A stretch of 64,000 nucleotides of DNA. Origin: Nocardioides mangrovi. Its GTDB lineage: Bacteria; Actinomycetota; Actinomycetes; Propionibacteriales; Nocardioidaceae. The DNA is taken from positions 248,001 through 312,000 of the forward strand of contig NZ_JAIQZJ010000001.1 of NCBI RefSeq assembly GCF_020073815.1, given 5' to 3'. The notes beneath the pieces are model-generated. The model ran no database searches and was not told the DNA's origin. It saw only the letters and a list, made by a program, of their open reading frames with translations. Positions 56,098-64,000 of the stretch are shown piece by piece; the first letter of the stretch is position 1; every line of letters begins with the position of its first letter. The translations under genes were made by a program, and so were the position numbers.

Positions 56098-58488
56098 CTA
56101 CGACACCGAGTCGACGACCCCGCCGTAGCGGGACTCGACCGGGCCGGACGGGGTACGCCGGCGGGGCGAGAGCCGCACCACGGAGCGCGGCCACCAGGTG
56201 GCCCGGCGCCGGGCGCTGCGGGGCGCGCCGCCGGCCAGGGCGGCCACGCACGCCTCCCCGTCGGCGGCGAGGCGGACCGGGTCGAGGGTGGCGCCGGTGC
56301 GGGCGTAGCGGTGCAGCTCGAGGGTGTGCACGAGCCGGTCGAGGGCGGCGACGGCGGCGGGCGCGACGGCCGCCCCGTGGGGAGGTCGGTCGACGGTGCC
56401 GCCGTCGACGGGCAGGCCGAGTCGGTCGACCAGGATCACGCGGGTGGCGCGGGGCGAGCGGCCGTCCGGCCAGGGCACGCCGAGGTCGATCGCGGTGTCG
56501 CGCAGCTCCGCCCAGACCAGCTCGGGGTCACCGGAGCCGAGCCGCCGGTCGCGCCGCCGACGCCGGACCAGGCCGGGGGCGAGCAGTCCCGCGCCGACCA
56601 GCACGACCGCGCCGAGCGCACCGATGACCGGCCCCCAGGCGATCCCGCCGGAGCTGTTCGAGTCGTTCTCGTCCGACGCCGCGGTCGCGCTCGTGTCGTC
56701 GGGCCGGGTCGGTCGCACCGAGGCCGACGTGGACTCCGACGTCGGCGCCGACTCGGTCGGCGCGATCGGGTCGTCCGAGCCGGGGATGGTGTACGACGGG
56801 ACGTCGGTCGCCCGGCCGGCCGGGGTCGGCTCGAAGCGCACCCAGCCCGCGCCGTCGAAGTAGAGCTCGGGCCACGCGTGCATGTCGTGCGCGCTGTAGA
56901 CCCACGTCCGCGCGCCGTCGGCGGTGGGCTCGAGGAAGCCGATCGCGACCCGCGCGGGGATGTCGAGGGTGCGGGCCATCGCGGCCATCGCCGCCGCGAA
57001 CTGCTGGCAGAAGCCGGTGCGGCCGCCGGGCCCGGTGGAGAGGAAGTTGACCAGCGCCTCGGTGCCGCTGCCCTCGGCATGGTCGAGGGAGTAGGTGAAC
57101 CCGCCGGTGTCGCGGAACCAGTTCTGCAGCGCGACCGCCTGCTCGTAGGGCGTCGTCGCGTCCTTGGTGACCTCCTTCGCGAGGTCGGACACCAGCGGCG
57201 GCAGGTCCTCGGGCACGTCGGTGAAGAGGTCGTCGACCTTGCCGCCGGGCGGTGCGGCGTCGGCCAGCCGCTCGGCGGTGATGTCGAGGTCGACCGAGGT
57301 CATCGTGTAGCGGATGCCCGCCGTGGTGAGGTCGTCGTCGCCGGCGAGGAAGTCCATCGTCTTGTCGTCGTAGCGCCAGTCGCCGGCGGCCTCGATGCGG
57401 CTGACCGGTGGCTCGGTCGGCAGCCAGCTCGACTCGAACTCGGGCAGCACGTTGACGTCCCACGCGTAGTCCTTGCGGGCCACCTGCGCCGCGACCCCCT
57501 CGGGCGGCGGCATCGACCCGTCGGCCAGGTGGTCGGCGGGGACGTCGCGGTCACCGGGGCTCCACTCGGCGTCGCTGAAGCGGGTCAGCGTCAGGATCCG
57601 CAGGTACGACGGGTCCGGGTCGTTGGTCGTCACCCGCACCAGCGGGATGTCCTCGCCGCGCTGCAGGTCGCGGACCAGGTCGACGACCGGGTTCTGGACC
57701 CGGATGTCGTCGCCTCCGCCGTTGCCGGGCCCGACGTCGAAGAAGTGGAGACCGGTCGCCGGCACGGCTGCGGGGACCAGGACGGCGAGCGCGGTCGCGG
57801 CCCCGCCGACCAGTCCCGCGGTGCCGCGGACCGCGTGGCTGCCCGCACCGAAGGAGATCGGGTCGCCGGTCTCGCGGTCCACCCCGAGCGGCCGGCCCCA
57901 ACGGGCGACGTGGTCGCTCTCCTGGAGGAACATCATCGCGAGGTAGCCCAGCGCACCCAGGGCGAAGATCCACCAGGTCACCGGGTCGCCGACCATGCTC
58001 ACCGGGATCGTGAAGATCGCCAGCAGCGGCAGCCCCGCGAGCGCGGCCCGGCGCATGGTGCACGCCAGCAGGTCGACCAGCAGCAGGCAGGCGAGACCGC
58101 CGGCGATGAGCAACGGGTCGACCGGCGGCGGGCCGTCGGGCACGGGGGAGCCGTAGGCCTTCGAGGTCGTCACGGCCTCGCTGAACGTCGTGTGCAGCTC
58201 GGTCCACGAGCCGCCGATCGGCAGCGGCGACCCGCAGAGCACCAGGCTCGTGACCAGCCCCGACACCACGACCTGGGTCAGCAGGACCAGCGCGCCGGGC
58301 CAGCGCCACCAGCGACCGGCGGTGCCGACACCGGCGATGACGGCCGCGAGGAGCAGCAACGGGTTGAGGAACCCGCCCGAGACCTCGACGAGCGCGCCCC
58401 ACGACCACATCGACACCCAGGCGGTGCCGACGGCGACGACGGAGAGGAGAGCGGAGGTCGCCAGCCGCCCGCGGTGTCGGCCCGCCAT
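56098..58488 (-). CDS. Transglutaminase-like (TgpA-type) membrane protein
   Basis: The 796-residue protein has five to six N-terminal membrane helices (to about residue 255), an extracellular transglutaminase-like domain with catalytic Cys494 (GRTGFCQQFA) and a His in AHDMHAWPELYF, an acidic Ser/Thr-rich linker, another membrane helix (about 650-670) and a cytoplasmic C-terminal part. It matches the TgpA/DUF3488-DUF4129 class. The start at 58488 is chosen where the N-terminal helices begin; the ATG shares one base with the DUF58 stop. The operon moxR-DUF58-transglutaminase is widespread and probably acts in chaperone or envelope-protein assembly. Confidence 0.92.
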   Translation of the reverse strand: MAGRHRGRLATSALLSVVAVGTAWVSMWSWGALVEVSGGFLNPLLLLAAVIAGVGTAGRWWRWPGALVLLTQVVVSGLVTSLVLCGSPLPIGGSWTELHTTFSEAVTTSKAYGSPVPDGPPPVDPLLIAGGLACLLLVDLLACTMRRAALAGLPLLAIFTIPVSMVGDPVTWWIFALGALGYLAMMFLQESDHVARWGRPLGVDRETGDPISFGAGSHAVRGTAGLVGGAATALAVLVPAAVPATGLHFFDVGPGNGGGDDIRVQNPVVDLVRDLQRGEDIPLVRVTTNDPDPSYLRILTLTRFSDAEWSPGDRDVPADHLADGSMPPPEGVAAQVARKDYAWDVNVLPEFESSWLPTEPPVSRIEAAGDWRYDDKTMDFLAGDDDLTTAGIRYTMTSVDLDITAERLADAAPPGGKVDDLFTDVPEDLPPLVSDLAKEVTKDATTPYEQAVALQNWFRDTGGFTYSLDHAEGSGTEALVNFLSTGPGGRTGFCQQFAAAMAAMARTLDIPARVAIGFLEPTADGARTWVYSAHDMHAWPELYFDGAGWVRFEPTPAGRATDVPSYTIPGSDDPIAPTESAPTSESTSASVRPTRPDDTSATAASDENDSNSSGGIAWGPVIGALGAVVLVGAGLLAPGLVRRRRRDRRLGSGDPELVWAELRDTAIDLGVPWPDGRSPRATRVILVDRLGLPVDGGTVDRPPHGAAVAPAAVAALDRLVHTLELHRYARTGATLDPVRLAADGEACVAALAGGAPRSARRRATWWPRSVVRLSPRRRTPSGPVESRYGGVVDSVS

Positions 58489-59762
58489 CAGACGACCTCC
58501 CGCTCGGCGCCTCGCGCCGTCCCGCGCGAGACGTGGGTGCTGGTGTGCGCGAGCTCCTGCCAGACCGCGTCGAGCCGGTCCCGCGGGTGCAGCGCCACCG
58601 CGCGCCAGCCCTGCTGGCCGAGCAGGCGGGTCGCGGCCGCGCCAGGGGCGGCGCCGACCCACGCGTCGACGTCGACGGCGACCGCCATCGCCGAGGCGGC
58701 GTGGTGCTGCATCCGGCGCAGCACCGGCAGGTCGACCGGCTCGACGCCGCCGAAGACGGCCACCGTGAGGCCGCCGTGGGCGCCCTCGGCGAGCCACCCG
58801 GTCTCGAGCCGCGCCTGGTGCACGGGCTGGACCACGGCCAGCGCCTCGAGCAGGGGCCCCGCGTTGAGGTCGGCGCCGCGCAGGTGCCAGGCGCTGCCCG
58901 GTTCCTCGCCCGTCGCGGTGACCAGGCGTACGGCGAAGCCGCGCCGAGTCAGGTGCACCGCGATCGACGCGGCCGCGGACACCGCGGCCTCCAGCGACGA
59001 GGCGATGCCCTGGCCCCGGTGGGCGGTGACCCGGTTGTCGAGGAAGAGCGTCGCCCGCGACTGCCAGGGCTGCTCCTCGCGCCGCACCATGAGCTCGCCG
59101 ACCCGGGCCGACGAGCGCCAGTGCACCCGGCGCAGGTCGTCGCCGCGGCGGTACTCGCGGACGGTGACGTCCTCGGCGCTGCCGGTCGCGAACGCGCGCG
59201 GCCGGTTGTCGCCGGAGCCGGTCCAGGCGCCACCGAGCGGGATCTGGGGGAGTGCGACCGTGCGCGGGGTGACGGTCAGCGGCACCGTCGTGCGGAAGGT
59301 GCGGCCGAGCTCGACCAGGCCGAAGGGGTCGCCGATCCGCACCGACATCGGGCCGATCTCGAAGCGGCCGCGGACGTCGGAGCGGACCTGGTAGGTCACG
59401 GAGTGGCGCCAGCCCTGGCCGATGCCCTCGGCGACGAACCGCGGCCGGGTGCCCAGGACGTAGGGGACCTGGTCCTCCAGGAGCAGCACGCCGTTGGGGG
59501 CGATGCCGTCGTTGGCGAGGGTCAGCGACACCCGGGCCGGTTGGCCCGCCGCGACCAGCTGCGGGGTGACGGTGCGGACCAGGGTCAGCCGGTAGCGGTT
59601 GCGGGAGAGCACCGCGACGGTGATCAGCGGCAGCGCCAGCAGCAGCACGCCGACGCGCGAGAGCGTCGACTGGTCGAGCACGATCGCGCACACGATCGCG
59701 GTGACCCCGGCAGCCAGGAAGGCCCGCCCGCGGACGGTGAGACCGGCGAGGGCCTCTCTCAT
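58488..59762 (-). CDS. DUF58 domain protein (vWA-like)
   Basis: The 424-residue membrane-anchored protein has one or two N-terminal helices, a beta-rich domain and the DUF58 signature REYRRGDDLRRVHWRSSAR, then a vWA-like domain (TLFLDNRVTAHRG). DUF58 proteins pair with MoxR ATPases as possible substrates or adaptors. The ATG at 59762 lies 7 nt after the moxR stop and agrees with the family N-terminus; an upstream in-frame start lies in moxR. It is in the middle of the three-gene operon. Confidence 0.9.
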   Translation of the reverse strand: MREALAGLTVRGRAFLAAGVTAIVCAIVLDQSTLSRVGVLLLALPLITVAVLSRNRYRLTLVRTVTPQLVAAGQPARVSLTLANDGIAPNGVLLLEDQVPYVLGTRPRFVAEGIGQGWRHSVTYQVRSDVRGRFEIGPMSVRIGDPFGLVELGRTFRTTVPLTVTPRTVALPQIPLGGAWTGSGDNRPRAFATGSAEDVTVREYRRGDDLRRVHWRSSARVGELMVRREEQPWQSRATLFLDNRVTAHRGQGIASSLEAAVSAAASIAVHLTRRGFAVRLVTATGEEPGSAWHLRGADLNAGPLLEALAVVQPVHQARLETGWLAEGAHGGLTVAVFGGVEPVDLPVLRRMQHHAASAMAVAVDVDAWVGAAPGAAATRLLGQQGWRAVALHPRDRLDAVWQELAHTSTHVSRGTARGAEREVV

Positions 59763-59769
59763 CTGGCGG

Positions 59770-60741
59770 TCACCGAGCGCCGGACGGGACCGGCACCCCG
59801 CCGACGACGGCGTCGAGGATCGCGGTCGTCGAGCGGCCACTCATCGCCGCCTCGACGCTGGGCAGGAGCCGGTGGGCGAGCACCGGCCCGGCGAGCCGCA
59901 GCACGTCGTCGGGGAGCACGTACTCGCGGCCGTCCATCGCGGCCACGGCCTTCGCGGCGCGGACCAGGTGCAGGGTCGCGCGGGGGGAGGCGCCGAGCAT
60001 CAGCTCGTCGGACCGGCGGGTCGCGGCGGTGAGCGACACGGCGTACCGCTGGACGTCGTGGGAGACGTGCACCTGGTTGACGATCGCGATCAGCTTGCGG
60101 ATCTCGGCCGCGTCCGTGACGGGCTCGAGGTCGTCGAGCGGGTTGGCGCCGGTGTGCGAGGACAGCATCGCCATCTCCGCCGCCTCGACCGGGTAGCCGA
60201 CCGACACCCGCGCCATGAAGCGGTCGCGCTGCGCCTCGGGCAGCGCGTAGGTGCCCTCCATCTCGATCGGGTTCTGGGTCGCGATGACCATGAAGGGCGA
60301 CTCGAGCTGGTAGGTCGTGTTGTCGACGGTGACCTGGCGCTCCTCCATGCACTCCAGCAGCGCGGACTGCGTCTTGGGCGAGGCGCGGTTGATCTCGTCG
60401 CCGACCACGATGTTGGCGAAGACGCCGCCGGGCCGGAACTCGAACTCGCGGGTGTTCTGGTTGAAGACCGAGACGCCGGTGACGTCGGAGGGCAGCAGGT
60501 CGGGCGTGAACTGGATGCGCCGGACCGAGCAGTCGATGCTGCGCGCGAGGGCCTTGCTCAGCTGGGTCTTGCCGACGCCCGGCACGTCCTCGATCAGCAG
60601 GTGGCCCTCGGCGAGCAGGACGACGAGCGCGGACGAGACGACGTCCGGCTTGCCCTCGATGACCCGCTCGATGTTGCCGCGCACCCGCCCGACCACGCGG
60701 GCCAGGGTCTCGAGATCGGCGCCGCCGGATTCAGTTCCCAC
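59770..60741 (-). CDS. MoxR-family AAA+ ATPase
   Basis: The 323-residue MoxR AAA+ chaperone has Walker A PGVGKTQ (Gly55-Thr59), Walker B VVGDEIN (112-118), sensor/arginine-finger segments (SALLECMEERQVT, FMVIATQNPIEMEGTYALPEAQRDRF) and a lid domain. Members use ATP to remodel or activate partner proteins; here the partners are probably the DUF58 and transglutaminase-like proteins that follow. The GTG at 60741 lies 8 nt from AAGG and is chosen over an upstream GTG at 60786. It is divergent from the mraZ gene across a 442-nt gap. Confidence 0.94.
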   Translation of the reverse strand: MGTESGGADLETLARVVGRVRGNIERVIEGKPDVVSSALVVLLAEGHLLIEDVPGVGKTQLSKALARSIDCSVRRIQFTPDLLPSDVTGVSVFNQNTREFEFRPGGVFANIVVGDEINRASPKTQSALLECMEERQVTVDNTTYQLESPFMVIATQNPIEMEGTYALPEAQRDRFMARVSVGYPVEAAEMAMLSSHTGANPLDDLEPVTDAAEIRKLIAIVNQVHVSHDVQRYAVSLTAATRRSDELMLGASPRATLHLVRAAKAVAAMDGREYVLPDDVLRLAGPVLAHRLLPSVEAAMSGRSTTAILDAVVGGVPVPSGAR

Positions 60742-61101
60742 CAGTGATCCCTTCCGCGGGGTGCACGCACCCACCGTGTCACCCACCGTAGTCGTGGGGG
60801 AAACCTACGTGCCTCGCCCCAACTACGCATCTGACTCCTGTCATCACGCATCGGTTGCGCGCCAGGTTCACCCGTCTGGGGGACGGGGCGGGGTGAGGCC
60901 CGGTTCTCCACCATCCGCTCCACCGTCCTCCACCGCGGCGCGGATCTCCTCCACCGGCACTCCACCGACGGCCCGGTCGGCAGTCCCGAGGCCGCTGACC
61001 TGCGCAAACGTCGTACGACGCGTCCGGCGGCCCCGGCCCGGGCCATGGCCGGGCGCGGGCTCAGCGCCGCGAGAACACGCGGAGATTCGGGTCGAATGTG
61101 G
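60742..61101. other. Gene-free stretch between moxR and the mraZ promoter
   Basis: I see no convincing gene here. A group of five CTCCACC motifs (GGTGGAG on the minus strand) lies at 60906-60966. The rest is GC-rich sequence without a clear hairpin. A short minus-strand frame around 60868-60980 has protein-like composition but no good start. Confidence 0.4.
60906..60966 (-). promoter_or_regulatory. GGTGGAG repeat cluster on the minus strand
   Basis: GGTGGAG occurs five times on the minus strand at 60906, 60918, 60928, 60949 and 60960, spaced 10-12 or 21 nt apart. It resembles the GTGGAG units in the mraZ promoter but has irregular spacing. It lies 165 nt upstream of moxR and may be a second MraZ-binding region or a chance effect of composition. 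Confidence 0.3.
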
Positions 61102-61141
61102 TTGACGGTGGAGCAAAGTGGCGTAAAGTGGAGCGCAGTGG
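61102..61141 (+). promoter_or_regulatory. mraZ promoter with MraZ-box repeats
   Basis: GTGG units start at 61108, 61118, 61128 and 61138, exactly 10 bp apart. This is the direct-repeat arrangement bound by MraZ, which represses its own operon. They overlap a promoter, TTGACG (61102-61107) and TAAAGT (61124-61129) with a 16-nt spacer. Confidence 0.8.
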
Positions 61142-61183
61142 AGGAAGGGTCCGGTCGAGGGGCCAGGGGAGCGGAGGTGCCCG

Positions 61184-61612
61184 ATGTTCTTCATGGGCAC
61201 CTACACCCCGAAGCTCGACGAGAAGGGGCGTCTCTTCCTCCCGGCGAAGTTCAGGGACCGACTCGCGGAGGGGCTCGTGGTGACACAAGGTCAGGAGAAC
61301 TGCCTGGTCGTGTGGCCCGCGGACGTCTTCATGGAGGAGGCCCGCCGGGCCCAGTCGACGCCGATGACCAACCGCGGTGCGCGTGACTACGCGCGTGTGT
61401 TGTTCGCCGGCGCCGAGGAGGCCACCCCGGACAAGCAGGGCCGCATCGGCGTCCCCGCCCACCTGCGGGAGTACGCCGGCCTCGACCGCGACGTGGTCGT
61501 GATCGGCGTCATGGACCGGATCGAGATCTGGGACCCGACCAAGTGGCGCGAGTACTCCAGCGGGGCCCAGGCGAAGTTCGCCGAGCTCGACGAGCAGCCC
61601 CACCAGAACTAG
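61184..61612 (+). CDS. mraZ: Transcriptional regulator MraZ
   Basis: MraZ is the first gene of the division/cell-wall (dcw) cluster and binds GTG repeats in its own promoter. The 142-residue product has two SpoVT/AbrB-like halves (DEKGRLFLPAKFRD and DKQGRIGVPAHLREYAGL). The ATG at 61184 follows a GGAGG about 8 nt upstream; a second ATG three codons later is possible. The C-terminal tail is short and charged. MraZ boxes upstream suggest autorepression. Confidence 0.94.
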   Translation: MFFMGTYTPKLDEKGRLFLPAKFRDRLAEGLVVTQGQENCLVVWPADVFMEEARRAQSTPMTNRGARDYARVLFAGAEEATPDKQGRIGVPAHLREYAGLDRDVVVIGVMDRIEIWDPTKWREYSSGAQAKFAELDEQPHQN

Positions 61613-61843
61613 CAGCACCCCAGCACGGCAGCACCCAGCACGGCAGCAGCGCAGCGACAGCACCACAGCACAGCGGTCCGCAGGACGAGGTCTCGAGCCC
61701 GCTCCCGCAGCCCTCTCAGGGCACCTTCCCCGGTTCTGAGACGGCTCTTCCCCAGGGAGCGGGCAGGGACCTGGTCCGGCGGCCCGCTACTTCCTCAGCA
61801 CCACCACTTCCCCAGCAGCACCCGAACTTCCCCGAGGGTCGAG
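61613..61843 (+). repeat. CAGCAC and TTCCCC low-complexity spacer
   Basis: The mraZ to small-membrane-gene spacer begins with a run of degenerate CAGCAC/GCAGCA units (61613-61675). Four TTCCCC copies then follow (near 61726, 61748, 61807 and 61828), the last two about 21 nt apart. It may code nothing; no strong hairpin is visible. Confidence 0.5.
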
Positions 61844-62020
61844 ATGAGCATCGCGCCTGCGGCACCCGTGCCGCCCCCCACCGCCGGTGAGCCGGCACCC
61901 CTGCCGCGGGTGCGCCACCAGGCGCGCGACGCGGCGACGCTGATGGCCTTCTCCGCACTGACCTCGATCGGGGTCGCGCTCGGGTTCCTGCTCCTCGCGG
62001 TCGCGGCGCGCCAGGCCTGA
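61844..62020 (+). CDS. Small single-span membrane protein between mraZ and rsmH
   Basis: A 58-codon ORF starts at ATG 61844 (just after CGAG) and stops at TGA 62018-62020, two bases before the rsmH start. The product has a Pro-rich N-terminus ([11 protein letters not shown]), a short basic region ([10 protein letters not shown]) and one C-terminal membrane helix (about 33-54). The tight spacing to rsmH and the clear helix support it being expressed. I do not know a named family. Confidence 0.65.
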   Translation: MSIAPAAPVPPPTAGEPAPLPRVRHQARDAATLMAFSALTSIGVALGFLLLAVAARQA

Positions 62021-62022
62021 CC

Positions 62023-62982
62023 ATGAGCAGCCCCTCCCACGTCCCGGTCCTCCTCGACCGGGTCGTCTCCCTCCTGGCGCCCGCGCTCGAGCGCGACGGC
62101 GCCGTGCTGGTCGACTGCACGCTCGGCCTCGGTGGCCACAGCGAGGCCGTCCTCGCCCGGATCGCCGCGGCCCGCGTGGTCGGCATCGACCGCGACCCGG
62201 CCGCCCTCGAGCTGGCCTCGGCCCGCCTCGCGCCGTACGGCGACCGCTTCACCGGCGTCCACGCCGTCTACGACGAGATCCCCAGCGTGCTGCGCGACCT
62301 GGGCATGTCCCACGCCGACGGCGTCCTCTTCGACCTCGGTGTCTCCTCCATGCAGCTCGACGTCCGGGAGCGCGGCTTCGCCTACGCGGAGGACGCGCCG
62401 CTCGACATGCGGATGGACGGCACCACCGGACCGACCGCCGCCGACGTGCTCAACACCTACGACGCGGCGGACCTGACCCGCGTGCTGCGCGAGTACGGCG
62501 AGGAGAAGTTCGCCCGCAAGATCGCCGCCGCGATCGTCCGCGAGCGGGAGAAGGAGCCGTTCGCGCGCTCGGGCCGCCTCGTCGAGCTGCTGTACGCCGA
62601 GATCCCCGCCCCGGCGCGGCGTACCGGCGGCCACCCCGCCAAGCGCACCTTCCAGGCGCTGCGGATGGAGGTCAACGACGAGCTCGCCGTGCTCCGCCGG
62701 GCCATCCCGGCCGCGATCGACGCGATCGGCGTCGGCGGCCGCGTGGTCGTCGAGTCCTACCACTCCCTCGAGGACCGGCTGGTCAAGCAGGCGTTCACCG
62801 CCGCGACCCGCAGCGACGTCCCCGAGGACCTGCCGTTCGTCCCCGCCGGCTCCGAGCCGGCGCTGCGGCTGGTGACCCGCGGCGCCGAGAAGGCGAGCCC
62901 GGAGGAGATCGACGAGAACCCGCGCGCGGCCTCGGTCCGGCTGCGCGCGATCGAGCGGGTGCGTGAGAGGGGAGCGGCATGA
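62023..62982 (+). CDS. rsmH: 16S rRNA (cytosine-1402-N4) methyltransferase RsmH
   Basis: RsmH (MraW) methylates C1402 of 16S rRNA. The 319-residue product has [12 protein letters not shown], motif [38 protein letters not shown], the inserted helical domain and the C-terminal [12 protein letters not shown]. Typical dcw position after mraZ. The stop overlaps the ftsL ATG by 4 nt. Confidence 0.96.
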   Translation: MSSPSHVPVLLDRVVSLLAPALERDGAVLVDCTLGLGGHSEAVLARIAAARVVGIDRDPAALELASARLAPYGDRFTGVHAVYDEIPSVLRDLGMSHADGVLFDLGVSSMQLDVRERGFAYAEDAPLDMRMDGTTGPTAADVLNTYDAADLTRVLREYGEEKFARKIAAAIVREREKEPFARSGRLVELLYAEIPAPARRTGGHPAKRTFQALRMEVNDELAVLRRAIPAAIDAIGVGGRVVVESYHSLEDRLVKQAFTAATRSDVPEDLPFVPAGSEPALRLVTRGAEKASPEEIDENPRAASVRLRAIERVRERGAA

Positions 62983-63575
62983 GCAGTCCGGCAATGCAAG
63001 TGAGGTCGCGGCTCCCGCGGATCGCCAGTGGCGCGATCGAGCGGGCCCGGCTGACCGTCGTCCCGCGGCGGCGTACCAAGGCCAAGCGGATGCCGTTCAT
63101 CGCGCTGGTCTCGCTGGTGCTGCTCGGCGGCGTCGTCGGCCTGCTCCTCTTCAACACCTCGATGCAGCAGGCGTCGTTCATGGCCTCGAACCTCGAGGAC
63201 CAGGCGACCACCCTCGCCGCTCGCCAGCAGGGCCTCCAGATGGAGCTCGACCAGCTGCGCGACCCGCAGCGGATCGCCGGCCAGGCGCAGAAGCTCGGCA
63301 TGGTGCAGGCCTGCACGCCGGCCTTCATCCAGCTCGGCACCGGCAAGGTCACCGGCGACCCGTGCGCGGGCACCGCCGCCGACGCGGTCCGGATCAACCC
63401 GCTGCCGCCGACCAAGCCCGCCGACATCGACCCGCAGCCGAACGTGGTCGTCGTCCAGCCACCGGCCGGCAGCGGCCAGAGCGGCCAGGGCGCGAGCAAC
63501 AAGTCCAACTCGGGCGACACCACCGGCGCGGGCAACCGGGCTCAGGGCGGCCGGGACGGTAAGAACAACCAGTAG
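62979..63575 (+). CDS. ftsL: Cell division protein FtsL-like
   Basis: This is a short bitopic divisome protein that works with FtsB/FtsQ. The 198-residue product has a basic cytoplasmic N-terminus (to residue 37), one membrane helix (about 39-58), a periplasmic heptad-like coil (residues 62-100) and a long low-complexity Gly/Ser/Asn tail (about 150-198) that is unlike the compact FtsL of other bacteria. The ATG start overlaps rsmH by 4 nt. The gene order mraZ-rsmH-ftsL-ftsI confirms the identity. Confidence 0.87.
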   Translation: MSSPAMQVRSRLPRIASGAIERARLTVVPRRRTKAKRMPFIALVSLVLLGGVVGLLLFNTSMQQASFMASNLEDQATTLAARQQGLQMELDQLRDPQRIAGQAQKLGMVQACTPAFIQLGTGKVTGDPCAGTAADAVRINPLPPTKPADIDPQPNVVVVQPPAGSGQSGQGASNKSNSGDTTGAGNRAQGGRDGKNNQ

Positions 63576-63621
63576 ACCCACCAGCCCCACCCACCACACT
63601 CGACGAGCCAGGAGCAGCACG

Positions 63622-64000
63622 TTGCCTCCCACCCAGCCGCAGCCTCGCGGGAGCCGCCGGGGATCGCCCCAGCTGCGCCTGCGGATCGGCTTCCTGGTGA
63701 TCGCGATGGTGCTCTCGGTCTTCGGGGCGCGGCTGGTGCAGCTGCAGGGCCTCGACCCCAACTCGTACGCCGCGATGGCGGCCGCCGAGGGCCTCGTCGA
63801 GGTCGACCTGCCGGCCACGCGCGGCGACATCCTCGACCGCAACGGCAAGCCGCTGGCGGACTCGGTCGACGGGCTGATGGTGGTCGCGGATCCCGAGCTC
63901 ACCACCGAGCACGCCCCCGAGCTGGCCCGGCTCCTCTACCGCCGGCTGCACGTCGACTACGTCTCGACGCTCGCGAAGCTCCGCGAGGAGGGCAGCCGCT
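63622..64000 (+). CDS. ftsI: Penicillin-binding protein FtsI (partial, window edge)
   Basis: Only the first 126 codons are in the window. They encode a basic N-terminus (PPTQPQPRGSRRG), one membrane helix (about 19-36) and the start of the pedestal domain with ATRGDILDRNGKPLADS, the class B PBP signature. The start is a TTG at 63622 with AGGAG 8 nt upstream; no better start is seen before the membrane helix. It is the septal transpeptidase expected after ftsL in the dcw cluster. Confidence 0.88.
   Translation, partial: MPPTQPQPRGSRRGSPQLRLRIGFLVIAMVLSVFGARLVQLQGLDPNSYAAMAAAEGLVEVDLPATRGDILDRNGKPLADSVDGLMVVADPELTTEHAPELARLLYRRLHVDYVSTLAKLREEGSR

Noticed and set aside
60868..61000. Short minus-strand ORF with VEEIRAAVEDGG-like protein composition upstream of mraZ
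   Set aside because: No usable start codon or ribosome-binding site in that frame, and it overlaps the GGTGGAG repeat region, so composition may be due to the repeats.

Overview
The window is a chromosomal segment of a very high-GC actinobacterium, most likely a Nocardioides-like member of the Propionibacteriales. The evidence is the actinobacterial respiratory supercomplex (diheme QcrC, three-helix Rieske QcrA, QcrB with a PDWY motif), frequent GTG starts, many leaderless-type promoters (TANNNT placed 6-8 nt before the start codon), a class II DAHP synthase, PknL next to an Rv2175c-like protein, and a gene order that, from memory, follows the Mycobacterium tuberculosis block Rv2165c-Rv2200c and its Streptomyces counterpart. 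No tRNA, rRNA, CRISPR array, transposase or prophage gene was seen.

Layout. 57-10203: terminal respiration (ctaCDF; on the other strand ctaE-qcrCAB; a ctaG-type assembly factor) with an L,D-transpeptidase lipoprotein and a repeat-rich convergent gap. 10214-15603: a degenerate receiver protein, trpD, a stand-alone AsnC/RAM protein, a DEDDh-exonuclease/GIY-YIG fusion, a coiled-coil NYN (YacP-like) protein and a 68-residue Cys-rich protein. 15720-19530: a c-di-AMP (ydaO-type) riboswitch in front of an NlpC/P60 hydrolase, then two membrane metalloproteases. 19546-29182: lipid and sugar genes (FadD15-like ligase, SRPBCC, ArsA-like ATPase, two ROK glucokinases, a PlsC acyltransferase) with a TIGR00300 ornithine cyclodeaminase. 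29187-37674: a more variable stretch with a methyltransferase, a coiled-coil gene that runs into glpK, glpK-DUF1028, two PPi-type phosphofructokinases separated by a MITE-like element, and an APC permease. 37678-51572: aromatic amino-acid entry (class II AroG and a class I AroF with a putative Tyr/Phe leader peptide), threonine aldolase, DNA repair (AlkX/AlkZ-like protein, endonuclease IV), pknL and its Rv2175c-like neighbour, a polyprenyl synthase and metF. 51556-60741: a CrtI-like oxidoreductase, YbaK, an SOS-boxed HEPN gene, a methyltransferase, DUF3040, and the moxR-DUF58-transglutaminase operon. 61102-64000: the start of the division/cell-wall (dcw) cluster (mraZ, a small membrane protein, rsmH, ftsL, ftsI), cut by the window edge.

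How it works together: most genes are housekeeping (respiration, upper glycolysis, chorismate entry, cell-wall growth and division). The most unusual signals are regulatory or structural. They include a LexA operator driving a HEPN protein with an R-x4-H motif, an attenuator-like leader before aroF, TAG stop codons that also serve as the first bases of the next gene's -10 element, convergent genes whose 3' ends extend into each other, and several palindromic or tandem intergenic repeats. I found no clear multi-gene system that is wholly undescribed; the SOS-HEPN module and the aroF leader are the best candidates for follow-up. Family names and comparisons with other genomes come from recall, not from a search.
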